NCBI GenBank assembly: GCA_963775825.1
Contig: CAVZKY010000010.1
Coordinates: forward strand, 186,001-250,000
Reading direction: 5' to 3'
DNA from: Bog-532 sp963775825
GTDB lineage: Bacteria; Actinomycetota; Actinomycetes; Streptosporangiales; Streptosporangiaceae
DNA length: 64,000 nucleotides
Part shown: piece by piece, positions 35,406 to 44,785 of the stretch
Position numbering within the stretch: the stretch's first letter is position 1
How the letters are laid out: each line of letters opens with the position of its first letter
Notes under the pieces: model-generated
The model's input: the letters and a program-made list of their open reading frames with translations, nothing else
Databases searched by the model: none
What the model was told of the DNA's origin: nothing
Program-made: the position numbers and the translations under genes

Positions 35406-35924
35406 TCAGCTGGCCTCGCGGGCCTGCAGCAGGTTCAGGGCCAGCAGGCTCAGCACCGGCTGGTCGTCCTGGTTGAGCAGCTCGCCCCGGGTGCGGACCA
35501 GGCCGCGGTCGGGCTTGGAACGGGACCGCCGCGCCTCGGCGACCGTGGTTCGCATCCGAACCGTGTGGCCAGGGCGCAGCGGGGCCGGCCAGCGGATCTC
35601 GTCGATACCGGGCGAGGCCAGGCTGGCGACCCGGGACAGGTAGTGATCGGCGTACAGCCGCATGAAGATCCCCGCCGTGTGCCAACCGCTGGCGATCAGC
35701 CCCCCGAACGGGCCGGTGGCGGCGTACTGCACGTCGACGTGCATGGCCTGCGGATCGAATCGTTCGGCGAAGGCGACGATCTCATCCGCGTTCACCATGG
35801 CGTACCCGTACTCATACACGGCGCCGACCTCATAATCCTCGAAGTACCGGTCGTCGATGGGCACGGCAAAGTCGGCCTGGCTGAGCGTGCGCGTCCCGAG
35901 CGGCCGTCCGGATGTCCCCGTCAT
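35406..35924 (-). CDS. MaoC-fold (R)-hydratase-like protein
   Basis: 172 residues from ATG 35924-35922. Hot-dog fold with RYFEDYEVGAVYEYG, the hydratase-type segment DEIVAFAERFDPQAMHVD (conserved Asp and His), GPFGGLIASGWHTAGIFMRL and GIDEIRWPAPLRPGHTVRMR. It probably hydrates an enoyl-CoA. Single gene convergent with the monooxygenase. Confidence 0.85.
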   Translation of the reverse strand: MTGTSGRPLGTRTLSQADFAVPIDDRYFEDYEVGAVYEYGYAMVNADEIVAFAERFDPQAMHVDVQYAATGPFGGLIASGWHTAGIFMRLYADHYLSRVASLASPGIDEIRWPAPLRPGHTVRMRTTVAEARRSRSKPDRGLVRTRGELLNQDDQPVLSLLALNLLQAREAS

Positions 35925-35989
35925 GCCCCGATTCTTCCGCACCAGGTCGGGGCCACCGTCGGCCGCCCGAGGCTCCGGGCGGGCCGGCG

Positions 35990-36184
35990 TCAGCCGCGCG
36001 CCGGTTCGGCGGAGCCGGGACCGGTGAGGTGGGCCTGCAGGGATTTGCGTGCGGCGGCGAGCAGGCGGCCATGGTCGCCTGCCCGGGTCGCCAGCACGAC
36101 GTGGTTCGGCTCGACGTCGTGCAGAGGGACGGTGGTGAGGTCGGGGCGAAGGCTGGTGGCGCGCAGGGCCGGATAGAGTCCTGA
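35990..36184 (-). pseudogene. C-terminal fragment of a LysR-type regulator
   Basis: Reads LYPALRATSLRPDLTTVPLH, DVEPNHVVLATRAG and LLAAARKSLQAHL, the last strand and helix of a LysR substrate-binding domain. No HTH or first subdomain is present upstream, where OsmC begins in the other direction. Remnant. Confidence 0.5.
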
Positions 36185-36229
36185 TCGGAAGCAAAAAATC
36201 CGGAGATCATCCCAGCGACGGGAGAACCA

Positions 36230-36670
36230 ATGCCAACCCGCACCGCGCGCACCGGCTGGACCGGAACCCTCGAAGAAGGCTCGGGCAGGGTCGAGCTGAC
36301 GAGTTCCCATCTCGGCACGTACGAGATGTCGTTCCCCAAGCGGGCGGCCGAGGAAGCGGCGGGTGCCACCAGCCCCGAAGAGCTCATCGCGGCCGCGCAT
36401 TCCGCGTGCTTCGCCATGCAGCTGTCCGGGCTCATCGCCCAGGCGGGCGGGACGCCGGAAGCGCTCGACGTCCAGGCTGATGTGTCGCTCGGCCCGGACC
36501 CGGCCGGCGGTTTCAGGCTGACCGGCATCAAGCTCACCGTCCGCGGTGAGGTCGAGGGCCTTGACGACGAACAGTTCGCCAAGGTCGCGCAGGACGCCAA
36601 GGCCAGCTGCCCGGTCAGCAAGGCCCTCACCGGCGTCAGCATCACCCTCGACGCCGCACTCGAGCACTGA
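36230..36670 (+). CDS. OsmC/Ohr-family peroxiredoxin
   Basis: 146 residues. The redox cysteines are in AAAHSACFAMQLSGL and AKASCPVSKAL, with SPEELIAAAHSACF as the family block and the N-terminal Arg/Thr beta-rich half. It reduces organic hydroperoxides with thiols. Single gene. Confidence 0.9.
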   Translation: MPTRTARTGWTGTLEEGSGRVELTSSHLGTYEMSFPKRAAEEAAGATSPEELIAAAHSACFAMQLSGLIAQAGGTPEALDVQADVSLGPDPAGGFRLTGIKLTVRGEVEGLDDEQFAKVAQDAKASCPVSKALTGVSITLDAALEH

Positions 36671-36855
36671 CCCCGCCGACCCCAGCGCCTGCGCCGGGGC
36701 CTGCGCAGCCGGCGTCCGCGGCCGGACGCCGGCTGCCCGCGCCGGAGCCGGGCCCAGCGTCATCGGGGCCTGCGCCCCATAGCGGGTGCACTGGGCCGGG
36801 ACCAGGCCGTGGCCGTTCCGATCCACGCCCGCTGATCCCCGCCCACCGGCGCCGG

Positions 36856-37543
36856 TTGGCCGCCGCATTCGTGCTGGCCTGCGCCACGGTCGTCGCCGTC
36901 CTCGGCGCCTTGTTCGCGGGGCAGTCCCGACCGGACGGGTTCGACGCGGCCGTTGGCCGCTGGTTGCGGTCTACCATCGGCACGCATCCCGCCCCACTCA
37001 ACGTCCTGGTCAATTTCGGTGAACCTCCGCTGGTCACCGCGCTGACCGTCGTCCTGGTTCTCGCGGCGATGGTGGCGCGCCGCTGGCGCTGCGCGGTGCT
37101 GGCTGCGGTCGCCGTCCCGCTGGCGGTGGCCCTCACCGAACTGGCCCTCAAGCCCCTCTTCGGGCGGACGATAAGCGGCGCGCTGAGCTATCCCAGCGGT
37201 CACGCCACCAGCGGCTTCGCGCTGGCCGCCGTCGCCGCGATTCTGTTCACCGCGCCGGCGCCCCCGGATTCCCGCCTTCGCCCGGCGGCTGCTCCTGCTC
37301 GGCGCGTTCCTGTTCGCCGCGGCCGTGGCCGTGGCCATGGTGAGCCGCTGGTATCACTACTTCACCGACATCATCGGCGGAGCCGCCGTCGGCTCCGGGA
37401 CGGTCATTCTTACCGCTCTGGTCCTCACCGCCCTGCCCCGCCCCGCGTTCGGCGGATCGGAGCGCCTGGGCCGGGCATCCCGGGCATCCCGGGCACCTTC
37501 GCTGAAGCCGCAACGGCGCATGGGAGGATCAGAGCGTGAATGA
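36856..37543 (+). CDS. PAP2-family phosphatase, frame broken
   Basis: Membrane phosphatase with spans AAAFVLACATVVAVLGALFA, VTALTVVLVLAAMVA and AVLAAVAVPLAVALTELALK. It then has the PAP2 motifs C2 SYPSGHATSGFALA and C3 SRWYHYFTDIIGGAAVG. The two lie in different frames with the shift between 37255 and 37300; a one-base correction makes one protein of about 228 residues. The start is uncertain (TTG 36856 or further up). Its TGA overlaps the GTG of the UDPGP gene by 8 bases, so the two are coupled. Substrate: an isoprenyl or lipid phosphate. Confidence 0.75.
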
Positions 37544-38909
37544 GCCCGATCATCTCGCCGCTGTCCTGACCAAGGCCGAGGCCGACGGCGCCCAACCCGC
37601 TGAGCTGGCCGCCTTGGGCAGGCGCCTGCGGCAACTGGGTGAGCGCGAGGCCGGGTTCCTGCCGGGTGAGGTCCTGGAGCCCATTCGGGACCTGCCGAGC
37701 CTGGACGAGTTGCCCGAGCCGCCCCCCGACCAGGCCCGTGAAGTCCTCGACCGGCTGGTGGTCGTCAAGCTCAACGGCGGGTTGGGGACGAGCATGGGCC
37801 TGTCGGGGCCGAAGTCGCTGATCGAGGTGAAGCCCGGCAGAAGCTTCCTGGATGTCATCGCTACGCAGGTGCTGGCGCTGCGCCAGCGGTACGGCGCCCG
37901 GCTGCCGCTGGTGCTGATGGACTCCGGGGTCACCCGCGACCCCTCGCTGGATGCGCTGCGCCGCTACGACGACCTGAGCGTGCCTGGCATGCCGCTGGAC
38001 TTCCTGCAGGGCCGCGAGCCCAAGATCCGGGCTGATGATCTGCAGCCCGTGCAGTGGCCGGCCGACCCGGAGCTGGAGTGGTGCCCGCCCGGCCACGGCG
38101 ACATCTACACCGCGCTGGCGGCGTCCGGCACACTGACTGCCCTGCTCAGCGCCGGGCTGCGCTACGCCTTGGTGTCCAACTCCGACAACCTCGGCGCGCT
38201 CGCCGACGTCCGGATCGCCGCATGGGTAGCCGCCGAGCAGGTGCCGTTCGCGCTGGAAGCGGTGCGCGGCACGCTGGCCGATCGTAAGGGCGGCCACCTC
38301 GCCCGCTACCAGGGCCGGGTGGTGCTGCGGGAGACGGCGCAGGTGCCAGACGGCGACACGTCGTTCACCGACGTCGAGCGCTGGCGCTGGTACAACACCA
38401 ACAACATCTGGATCGACCTGCGCGCCCTGGCGGACCTGCAGGACGCCGACCCGGGGGCACCCGTTCTGCCCCTGATCGTCAACCGCAAGACCGTCGACCC
38501 GCGGGAGGCGGCGAGCACCCCGGTGATCCAGCTCGAGACGGCGATGGGCGCGGCGATCGGCTCGATCCGCGGCGCCCGGGCGGTCCATGTCCCCCGCTCG
38601 CGGTTCATCCCGGTGAAGACTACGAACGATCTGCTGGTGGTGCGCTCGGATGCCTACGAGCTCACCAGTGACGGGCAGATGAGGCCTACCTTCGACGGCC
38701 CCGGGCCCGTCGTCACGCTGGATGAGCGTCATTACGAACTGCTGCCCGACTTCGAGCAGCGGTTTCCTGCCGGGGCGCCGTCGCTGCGCCGCTGCCGCCG
38801 GTTCGAGGTCGAAGGCGACGTCACCTTCGGCGCGAGGGTCGTGGCCGTGGGCGACGTGCGGGTCGTCGGTCCGCGCTACGTTCCGGACGGGGAAGTACTC
38901 AGCGGCTGA
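37536..38909 (+). CDS. UTP--glucose-1-phosphate uridylyltransferase, UDPGP family
   Basis: 457 residues from GTG 37536. This is the eukaryote-like UDPGP (PF01704) enzyme, not the GalU type. Seen: VVVKLNGGLGTSMGLSGPKS with the nucleotide-binding loop, VLMDSGVTRDPSLDAL, EWCPPGHGDIYTAL, YALVSNSDNLGALAD, and the C-terminal beta-helix. It makes UDP-glucose, which would feed the UDP-glucose dehydrogenase at 47891. Confidence 0.9.
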   Translation: MNEPDHLAAVLTKAEADGAQPAELAALGRRLRQLGEREAGFLPGEVLEPIRDLPSLDELPEPPPDQAREVLDRLVVVKLNGGLGTSMGLSGPKSLIEVKPGRSFLDVIATQVLALRQRYGARLPLVLMDSGVTRDPSLDALRRYDDLSVPGMPLDFLQGREPKIRADDLQPVQWPADPELEWCPPGHGDIYTALAASGTLTALLSAGLRYALVSNSDNLGALADVRIAAWVAAEQVPFALEAVRGTLADRKGGHLARYQGRVVLRETAQVPDGDTSFTDVERWRWYNTNNIWIDLRALADLQDADPGAPVLPLIVNRKTVDPREAASTPVIQLETAMGAAIGSIRGARAVHVPRSRFIPVKTTNDLLVVRSDAYELTSDGQMRPTFDGPGPVVTLDERHYELLPDFEQRFPAGAPSLRRCRRFEVEGDVTFGARVVAVGDVRVVGPRYVPDGEVLSG

Positions 38910-38958
38910 TCCAGGCCACCGGGTCCGCAACCTCAGCGGTCACGGCCGGCTCTTCCGG

Positions 38959-39882
38959 TCAATCCGTGGGCCGGCGAGCCTGGTTCGCCTCGCGGACGAC
39001 CGCCCAGGCGTCCGCCACCGGACCCACGTGCCCGAGCTTGTCTGGGTTTTGCACCGAGCGGATCGTCTGGATCCGCCCGTCGAGTACGTCAAGCGTCCAG
39101 GTATTGAGCACCTTGTCGTCCCGATCGCGGAAGATCGCGCCCGGCTGGCCGTTCACCTCGTGCGGATCCACCTCCACTCCGATCCGGACCAGCCAGGGCA
39201 ACATCGAGGCAAGCAGCCGGGCCACGTTCTCCGCGCCGACGATTGCCCTGGCCCATTGCGGGGCCTTGCCGCCGCCGTCCCCGACCATCTGAACGTCAGC
39301 GGCGAGCAGCTCCCGCAGGCCCGCAACATCGCCTTCCCGGAAGGCATCGAAGAACCGCGACGCCAGCTCATCCCGCTCTCTGCGGTCCGCCTCGAACCGA
39401 GGGCGCCCTGCGTCCATGTGGCGCCGCGCCCGCACCGCGAGCTGACGGCACGCCGCCTCCGACCGCCCGACCGCCGGCGCGACCTCGGCGAAGCCGAACC
39501 CGAACACCTCCCGCAGCACGAAGACCGCCCGCTCGAGCGGGCTGAGCCGCTCGAGCAGCAACAGCGCCGCCATCGACACCGAGTCGGCCAGCTCCGCCGA
39601 GCGCTCCGGGTCCTCGTAGGGGTCGGTGACCAGCGGCTCGGGGAGCCACGTCCCGACGTATTGCTCCCGCCGGACGCGGGCCGAGCGCAGCACGTCGATC
39701 GAGATCCGGGTCACCACGGCGGAGAGGAAGGCCTTGGCCGACGTGGGCTGTGTCGGGGAGGCCTCGTAGCGCAGCCAGGTCTCCTGGACCGCGTCCTCCG
39801 CTTCGGCCACGCTGCCGAGGATCCGGTAGGCGATCGCGAACAGCAGCGGCCGCAGCTCCAGGAACTCCTCGCTCCGGGTCAT
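38959..39882 (-). CDS. ECF41-type sigma factor
   Basis: 307 residues from ATG 39882-39880, overlapping the SDR stop (ATGA). Sigma region 2 (ELRPLLFAIAYRILGSVAEA, EDAVQETWLRY) and region 4 (LSPLERAVFVLREVFGFGFA, AVGRSEAACRQLAVRARRHM) are followed by a SnoaL-like C-terminal domain. The three ECF41 signatures are all present: WLPEP, DGGGK and NPDKL. These factors are regulated by their own C-terminal domain rather than an anti-sigma factor, and drive the neighbouring oxidoreductase gene and themselves. Confidence 0.92.
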   Translation of the reverse strand: MTRSEEFLELRPLLFAIAYRILGSVAEAEDAVQETWLRYEASPTQPTSAKAFLSAVVTRISIDVLRSARVRREQYVGTWLPEPLVTDPYEDPERSAELADSVSMAALLLLERLSPLERAVFVLREVFGFGFAEVAPAVGRSEAACRQLAVRARRHMDAGRPRFEADRRERDELASRFFDAFREGDVAGLRELLAADVQMVGDGGGKAPQWARAIVGAENVARLLASMLPWLVRIGVEVDPHEVNGQPGAIFRDRDDKVLNTWTLDVLDGRIQTIRSVQNPDKLGHVGPVADAWAVVREANQARRPTD

Positions 39883-40814
39883 GCCAGTTCTTTCCTGAAG
39901 CCCTGGCGCCACGACGGGTAGCGCAGCTCCCAGCCGAGCTCCCGCTTGGCCTTGGCGTTGGAGAAGCCGCGTCCCTCGGTCATCATGCCCACTATCATCT
40001 CGCCGGCCAGCAGCCGGGCCAGCCACGCTGGGACCCGCCGCGGTGGTTTGGCCCCGGCGCACTCCGCGAGATAGGGCAGCCACTCGCTGACCGGTGCCGG
40101 CTCGTCATCGACGATGTTGAGCACGCCTTTCGTCTTCTGCTCCACCGCGAGGACGGTCGCGCTCGCCGCGTCGTCGACGTGCACCCACGACATGTAGCCG
40201 GTGCCCCCTCCGACGAGCGGGAACATCCGCTTGCGTACGAACGCGACCTGATCGTCGTTGGCGCCCGGACCGTAGAGCCCGCCGTAGCGCAGGGCCGCGC
40301 CGCCGGCCCTGACGACCACGTCCTCGAGGTGGTGGAGCGCCTCCACCCCCTGGCGCGCGCTCGCCGGGCCCGGGTCCACCGGGTCCTCCTCGGTCTTCAC
40401 CCATCCACCCTGGCGGATGCCGTTGAAGGCGCCAAAGCTCTGCGCGACGACGTGGGAGACGCCGGTCGCCTCAGCGGCCGCAAGGAGATGGTCGGTCCCC
40501 TCGCTGCGGAGCCGGTTGGTGGTGGCGAAGAAGCGGTCGGCCTTCCTCAGGTTGGGCTTGCCGGCGTGCGCCACGGAAAGGGCCGTCATCTCATTCACGA
40601 TCGCGTCCGGCCGGGCCGCGGCCACCGCCTCGCCGACTGACACCGCATCCAGCCCGTCCATGACGACGCCATCCGCGCCCAGCTGCTCCAGCACGCCCAC
40701 CTTGGCCGCGCTCGTCGTCGTCGCCGTCACCTGGTGACCACGGGCCACCAGCTGCGGCACCAGCCGCCGCCCGATGACCCCCGTCCCGCCTGCCACGAAT
40801 AGCCGCACAACCAT
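39879..40814 (-). CDS. NAD(P)-dependent epimerase/SDR partner of the ECF41 factor
   Basis: About 311 residues. Extended SDR fold: LFVAGGTGVIGRRLVPQLVA (Rossmann Gly motif), ALRYGGLYGPGANDDQVAFV, and YMSWVHVDDAASATVLAVE. The classical Tyr-x-x-x-Lys is not evident, as in atypical SDR members. ATG 40814 or GTG 40808 may start it; GTG has better spacing from AGGAAGG. The TGA overlaps the sigma factor start. Substrate unknown. Confidence 0.85.
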   Translation of the reverse strand: MVVRLFVAGGTGVIGRRLVPQLVARGHQVTATTTSAAKVGVLEQLGADGVVMDGLDAVSVGEAVAAARPDAIVNEMTALSVAHAGKPNLRKADRFFATTNRLRSEGTDHLLAAAEATGVSHVVAQSFGAFNGIRQGGWVKTEEDPVDPGPASARQGVEALHHLEDVVVRAGGAALRYGGLYGPGANDDQVAFVRKRMFPLVGGGTGYMSWVHVDDAASATVLAVEQKTKGVLNIVDDEPAPVSEWLPYLAECAGAKPPRRVPAWLARLLAGEMIVGMMTEGRGFSNAKAKRELGWELRYPSWRQGFRKELA

Positions 40815-40851
40815 CACCTTCCTGATTTCCGGAATTGGCTCTCAGCCCCGA

Positions 40852-40878
40852 GACGAGACAGCCCCGGCCGTCTGTGAC
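40852..40878 (-). promoter_or_regulatory. candidate ECF41 promoter
   Basis: On the minus strand GTCACA, 17 bases, then CGTC, close to the ECF41 consensus TGTCACA-N16-CGTC. The CGTC lies about 35 bases before the SDR start. Spacing is one base longer than the consensus. Confidence 0.5.
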
Positions 40879-40996
40879 CCGGGGGAGGTCAGGTGATTAC
40901 GGCCGTGCCGTATCTGTCGAGCACTGAGTAATGGTGAGGGCGCTCACGCCGGGCAACTGGGGCGCACAAACACCGGGTGAAAGTCGGGCCAGTTGG

Positions 40997-41413
40997 CTAG
41001 TGCGCCCAGGGGCCGACGCCGCCGATGCGCTCGACGGAGTAACGCACGATATAGCCGGGACCCCTCGGTGCCGGGAACTCGGTCTCAGGAGACACGTAGA
41101 CCTTCGCCAGCCGGTTGAGCAGGTCCCAGGTGCCATCGCTCGGCGCAGCGGCGGCCCGCGCCCGCAGTACGGCGTAAGGGTTCATGAAGACGCCAGGCTG
41201 GCGTGGCGCGTCGAAGGACAAGACGACTCGGGGATCCCGCTCGATGTTGCGCAGCTTCGCGTGCCGCGACATGTGACCGCTGACAAGATCATCCCCGTCC
41301 AGCCCGATCCAGATGACGGTGACCTGCGGGCTCCCGTCGGCGTTTATGGTGCTCAGGTGAGCCAGGGGGCCGGACTCGATCAGGTCCCGCAGTTCACGCG
41401 GCAGCACGCTCAT
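40997..41413 (-). CDS. PPOX-class (pyridoxamine-oxidase-like) F420 or FMN enzyme
   Basis: 138 residues. Split-barrel fold: LRDLIESGPLAHLSTINADG, SPQVTVIWIGLDGDDLVSGH, RNIERDPRVVLSFDAP, and the terminal YIVRYSVERIGGVGPW. The short length and RHAKLRNIERDPRV block are typical of actinobacterial PPOX-class F420-dependent enzymes. Cofactor is inferred. Confidence 0.85.
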   Translation of the reverse strand: MSVLPRELRDLIESGPLAHLSTINADGSPQVTVIWIGLDGDDLVSGHMSRHAKLRNIERDPRVVLSFDAPRQPGVFMNPYAVLRARAAAAPSDGTWDLLNRLAKVYVSPETEFPAPRGPGYIVRYSVERIGGVGPWAH

Positions 41414-41591
41414 AGCTCGATCGTTTGTGGCACGAACCGATCGTACCCACGCGATACCTATCCGACCGGGCTTGGCCGGCCCACCTGGCCCCGCCGTCCG
41501 TCGCGCTGCCGTCGTCGCGCTGCCGTCGTCGCGCTGGCATGGCTATGCCTGTCCGCATCGTCGCGCCGGCGGCCTGAACCGGCTGCCCCGG

Positions 41592-42605
41592 TCAGCCAGG
41601 TAGATCCTCAGTAGGCGCCAATGTCTCCCCGGCGGGATTCGCATGCTCGCCGGACCTGGGGACCGCACCTGCCCCTGTGCCTATATCAGGGACCGACTCT
41701 GCCTCGGGGACCGCCGTGACCGCCACCGGGCGATCCCGGAGCGCGCGCACGTGCGGCGTCACGAAGCGCATCATCAATGTCCAGGTCGCAATGGCGAGGA
41801 TGATGCCGCCGGCAACGTCGATGACGTAGTGCTGGCCGAGCAAGACGACGCTGAACCACACCGCCAGGCACCACGGGACCATGAACAGGGCCGTGCGCCG
41901 GCTGACCTGCCAGAGCGCGAGGGCGCCCAGCGTCGGGTAGGCCGCGTGCAGTGAAGGGAAGGCCGCGGTGGGGTCAGCGTCCAGTCGCTGGAAGTAGGGG
42001 CTGACCGCGCTGGGCAGCGTACCGTTGAGCAGGTCATGGACCCCGGGCAGGAACCCCAGGTTGTGCGCGTACCACGGCGGCGCGGTGGGTAGCAGCAAGA
42101 AGAACACGAACGCGGCGAACGACATGGCCAGCAGCGCCACCGTGAAACGCAGGAACTGCGTCCGGTCCACCAGCCACAGCACCATCCCGACCGCGATGGG
42201 GAACAGGAAGTGGCAGAAGTAGATGACGGTACACGCGATCAGCAGCCAGTGCAGCCCGCCGAAGTGCCGCTGCAGCACCTCGTTGGGATCACGGCCGAGG
42301 AACAGGGCCCGTTCGATATGCACCATCGACCCGACCTGGGGCCTGATACCGAGCTTGGGCGCGACCCCCGACAGCGCCTCATAACCCAGGAACAGCGCGA
42401 CGAACGGCACCCAGTCCCGCAGGAAAGCGAAAAACCGCCCGCTCACCAGCGCCACCGGCACCAGGATCAGCAGCAGGTAGTCCGGCGACACCGAGATCCC
42501 CCGCCAGATCATGATCCCCGACACCAGGGCCAGATACGCCACCGACACCGCCACCAGCGGCCCGGGCCGACGCGCCCGCCGGATCACGCGGTGAACTGCG
42601 GGCAT
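41592..42605 (-). CDS. PAP2/Aur1-like multi-span phosphotransferase
   Basis: 337 residues; start ATG 42605 chosen for GAAGGAAG just upstream. Six or more spans with a motif pair AAFPSLHAAYPTLGALAL and GQHYVIDVAGGIILAIATW, the PAP2 C2/C3 equivalents of inositolphosphotransferase Aur1/Ipt1-like enzymes. It acts on a lipid-linked phosphate at the membrane, possibly an inositol lipid. The last 50 residues are a Pro/Glu-rich tail. Confidence 0.85.
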   Translation of the reverse strand: MPAVHRVIRRARRPGPLVAVSVAYLALVSGIMIWRGISVSPDYLLLILVPVALVSGRFFAFLRDWVPFVALFLGYEALSGVAPKLGIRPQVGSMVHIERALFLGRDPNEVLQRHFGGLHWLLIACTVIYFCHFLFPIAVGMVLWLVDRTQFLRFTVALLAMSFAAFVFFLLLPTAPPWYAHNLGFLPGVHDLLNGTLPSAVSPYFQRLDADPTAAFPSLHAAYPTLGALALWQVSRRTALFMVPWCLAVWFSVVLLGQHYVIDVAGGIILAIATWTLMMRFVTPHVRALRDRPVAVTAVPEAESVPDIGTGAGAVPRSGEHANPAGETLAPTEDLPG

Positions 42606-43090
42606 CCGGAAACTTCCTTCGTGTTCACGTCGCGGCAATGGAGTCTTTGCCCGATGGCCAAAAGTTAGTCGATATTATCAGCGCCCGGTGTTGTGTCTGG
42701 GCAGATTCCACGACCGTGCGCCGCCGGGCCCGCGCCGTCGCGTTGCCGAGGTCGGCCGCGCGGACCCCGATCAGGTCCGCTGGCGAGCCAGGGTGACACT
42801 GGCATCGGGAAGCCCCGTGATCAGCCGCGCCGCCGAGGTGACGGTGCCAAAGGCCTGCGCTAGCCGCCCGGACCTGGCATCTGCCCCGGATCACAAACTT
42901 CGGCTTCCTACAATCTTGATTACGTAGGTCATTTAGACTCGCCCAGGCGGCGCTGGCGTAGAGTGCCACCCCGTCGCGCAGTGGTATCGTCCAAGCCCTG
43001 CGGTGCCCTGGCCAGAGCGGGCCGCCCGGAACTTGCGTCAATGTGCACAGTTAAACTCATAAACTAACATGAAGCGACAGGTTCCGCCTA
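42606..43090. other. 485-base intergenic region, divergent promoters
   Basis: No gene is supported. It is locally A/T-rich near 42662-42680 and 42900-42940 (CTACAATCTTGATTACGTAGG), in contrast to its surroundings, and lies between divergent genes. No known operator is recognised. Confidence 0.5.
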
Positions 43091-44785
43091 GTGACAGTAG
43101 ACAGCGCCGCACCCGCCGCGCGGCAGCATGCTGACCGCCAGGTGACCAGGTACCGGGCCGCGCACATCGCCGCCGTAGGGATGCTGACCGTGCTGATGGC
43201 GGCCGGCTACTCCGTGTTCTCGCTGGTCCTGAACTACACCTTCCAGACCTCGTCCTACGACCTCGTGATCTTCGATGAGGCCATCCGGTCGTACGCCCAC
43301 TTCCACCCCGGGATCTCGATCGTCAAGGGCGTGCACAACGGGTTCGGGCCGCACTTCTCCATCCTCGGCGATCACTGGTCGCCGATCCTGGCGTCGCTGG
43401 CCCCGTTGTACTGGATCCACAGCAGCCCGACAACTCTCCTCGTGGCGCAGGCCGTGCTCTTCGCGCTGGCGCTCCCGCCGCTGTGGGTGTTCACCCGGCG
43501 GGCGTTCGGTGGCGGGAGGAGGGCGACCGCCGCCGCGTATCTCGTCTCCGTGGCGTACATGCTGAGCTGGCCGATCGCCGCGGCGGCCGCCTTCGACTTT
43601 CATGAGGTCGCGTTCGCCCCCGTGCTGATCGCGGTGGCGCTCGAGCGTTTGCAGGCGGGGCGGCTGCGGACCGCGCTGATCGCCCTGGGGGCCCTGCTCC
43701 TGGTCAAGGAGGACATGGGGCTGCTGGTCACCGGGATCGGGGTCTACCTCGCCGTCACGCGGCCGCAACTGGTACCCAGACAGCGCATCGTCGCCCTGGC
43801 TCTCATCGTCGGCGGGGTGGCGGATACCTGGCTGGCCACCTATGTCTTTATCCCGGCCTTCGGGGGGCGGGCCAGCTACTACTGGGCGTACGGCGTGCTA
43901 GGCCACAACGTGCCCCAAGTCGCGGCGCACATCGTCACCCATCCAGTTGGCGCCCTCCGGTTGTTCATCACACCCGGTATCAAGCTGGACACCATACTGT
44001 GGCTGCTCGCCCCGTTCTGCTTCCTGCCGCTACTGTCACCGATCTCGATCGCGGTCATCCCGCTGCTGGCGGAACGGATGCTGCAAAACCAGTTCCCCAA
44101 CTGGTGGGTTACCGGCTATCACTACAACGCCTACCTCGTGATCATCCTCGCCTGTGGCGGCGTCGACGGCGCGGCCCGGCTGGGCCGGTGGGTGCGACGG
44201 GCCAGGCAGGACAACCGCGCCAGGGCGGGAGAGCCGGCCCGCAACGAAGCGGACGGGACCGTGAGCACGGTGGGCCTCTGCGCCGCCGTGGCGATGTGCG
44301 CCGTGGGGGTGTACCTGATTCCGCGATTCGCGCTCGGACCCGCCCTCCACTCGTCGTTCTACCATCGGACCGCGGAAGAGCAGACGGCCGCGGCCGCCGT
44401 CGCCGTCGTGCCGAGCGGCGTCACCGTCGAAGCCGTGAACGCGCTCGGCCCGCACCTGTCCGACCGGGACACCGTCCTACTCTGGGACGGCGACGGCGAA
44501 ACCCCGGTATTCGCGCCGTGGGTGGTCGCCGCGACGGTCGGGCGGCAGTTCACCTTCCACTCCGTACAGGAGCAGGAACAGCGCATCGCACTGCTCAAAC
44601 GGCACGGCTACCAGACCGTCTTTGACCGCGGAGGTTTCATCGTGCTGCACAGCCCCGATGCGGCCAAGGCCGGGCCCGATGCGGCCAAGGCCGGGCCCGA
44701 TGCGGCCAAGGCCGGGCCCGATGCGGCCAAGGCCGGGCCCAAGGCGGCCAAGGCCGGGCCGGGTTCCGCGGAGCACGGCGGATGA
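43091..44785 (+). CDS. DUF2079 multi-span membrane protein
   Basis: 564 residues from GTG 43091. The DUF2079 region includes SSYDLVIFDEAIRSYAHFHP, LGDHWSPILASLAPLYW, FDFHEVAFAPVLIAVALERL and LLLVKEDMGLLVTGIGVYL, then LLSPISIAVIPLLAERML and WVTGYHYNAYLVIILA. Conserved Asp, His and Glu residues fit a GT-C-type glycosyltransferase, an inferred role. The C-terminus ends in five DAAKAGP-type repeats. Overlaps the next gene by four bases. Confidence 0.8.
   Translation: MTVDSAAPAARQHADRQVTRYRAAHIAAVGMLTVLMAAGYSVFSLVLNYTFQTSSYDLVIFDEAIRSYAHFHPGISIVKGVHNGFGPHFSILGDHWSPILASLAPLYWIHSSPTTLLVAQAVLFALALPPLWVFTRRAFGGGRRATAAAYLVSVAYMLSWPIAAAAAFDFHEVAFAPVLIAVALERLQAGRLRTALIALGALLLVKEDMGLLVTGIGVYLAVTRPQLVPRQRIVALALIVGGVADTWLATYVFIPAFGGRASYYWAYGVLGHNVPQVAAHIVTHPVGALRLFITPGIKLDTILWLLAPFCFLPLLSPISIAVIPLLAERMLQNQFPNWWVTGYHYNAYLVIILACGGVDGAARLGRWVRRARQDNRARAGEPARNEADGTVSTVGLCAAVAMCAVGVYLIPRFALGPALHSSFYHRTAEEQTAAAAVAVVPSGVTVEAVNALGPHLSDRDTVLLWDGDGETPVFAPWVVAATVGRQFTFHSVQEQEQRIALLKRHGYQTVFDRGGFIVLHSPDAAKAGPDAAKAGPDAAKAGPDAAKAGPKAAKAGPGSAEHGG
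44654..44760 (+). repeat. 21-bp tandem repeat coding DAAKAGP
   Basis: Four exact and one variant copy of CCCGATGCGGCCAAGGCCGGG-type units at the 3' end of the DUF2079 gene, in frame. Confidence 0.9.
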
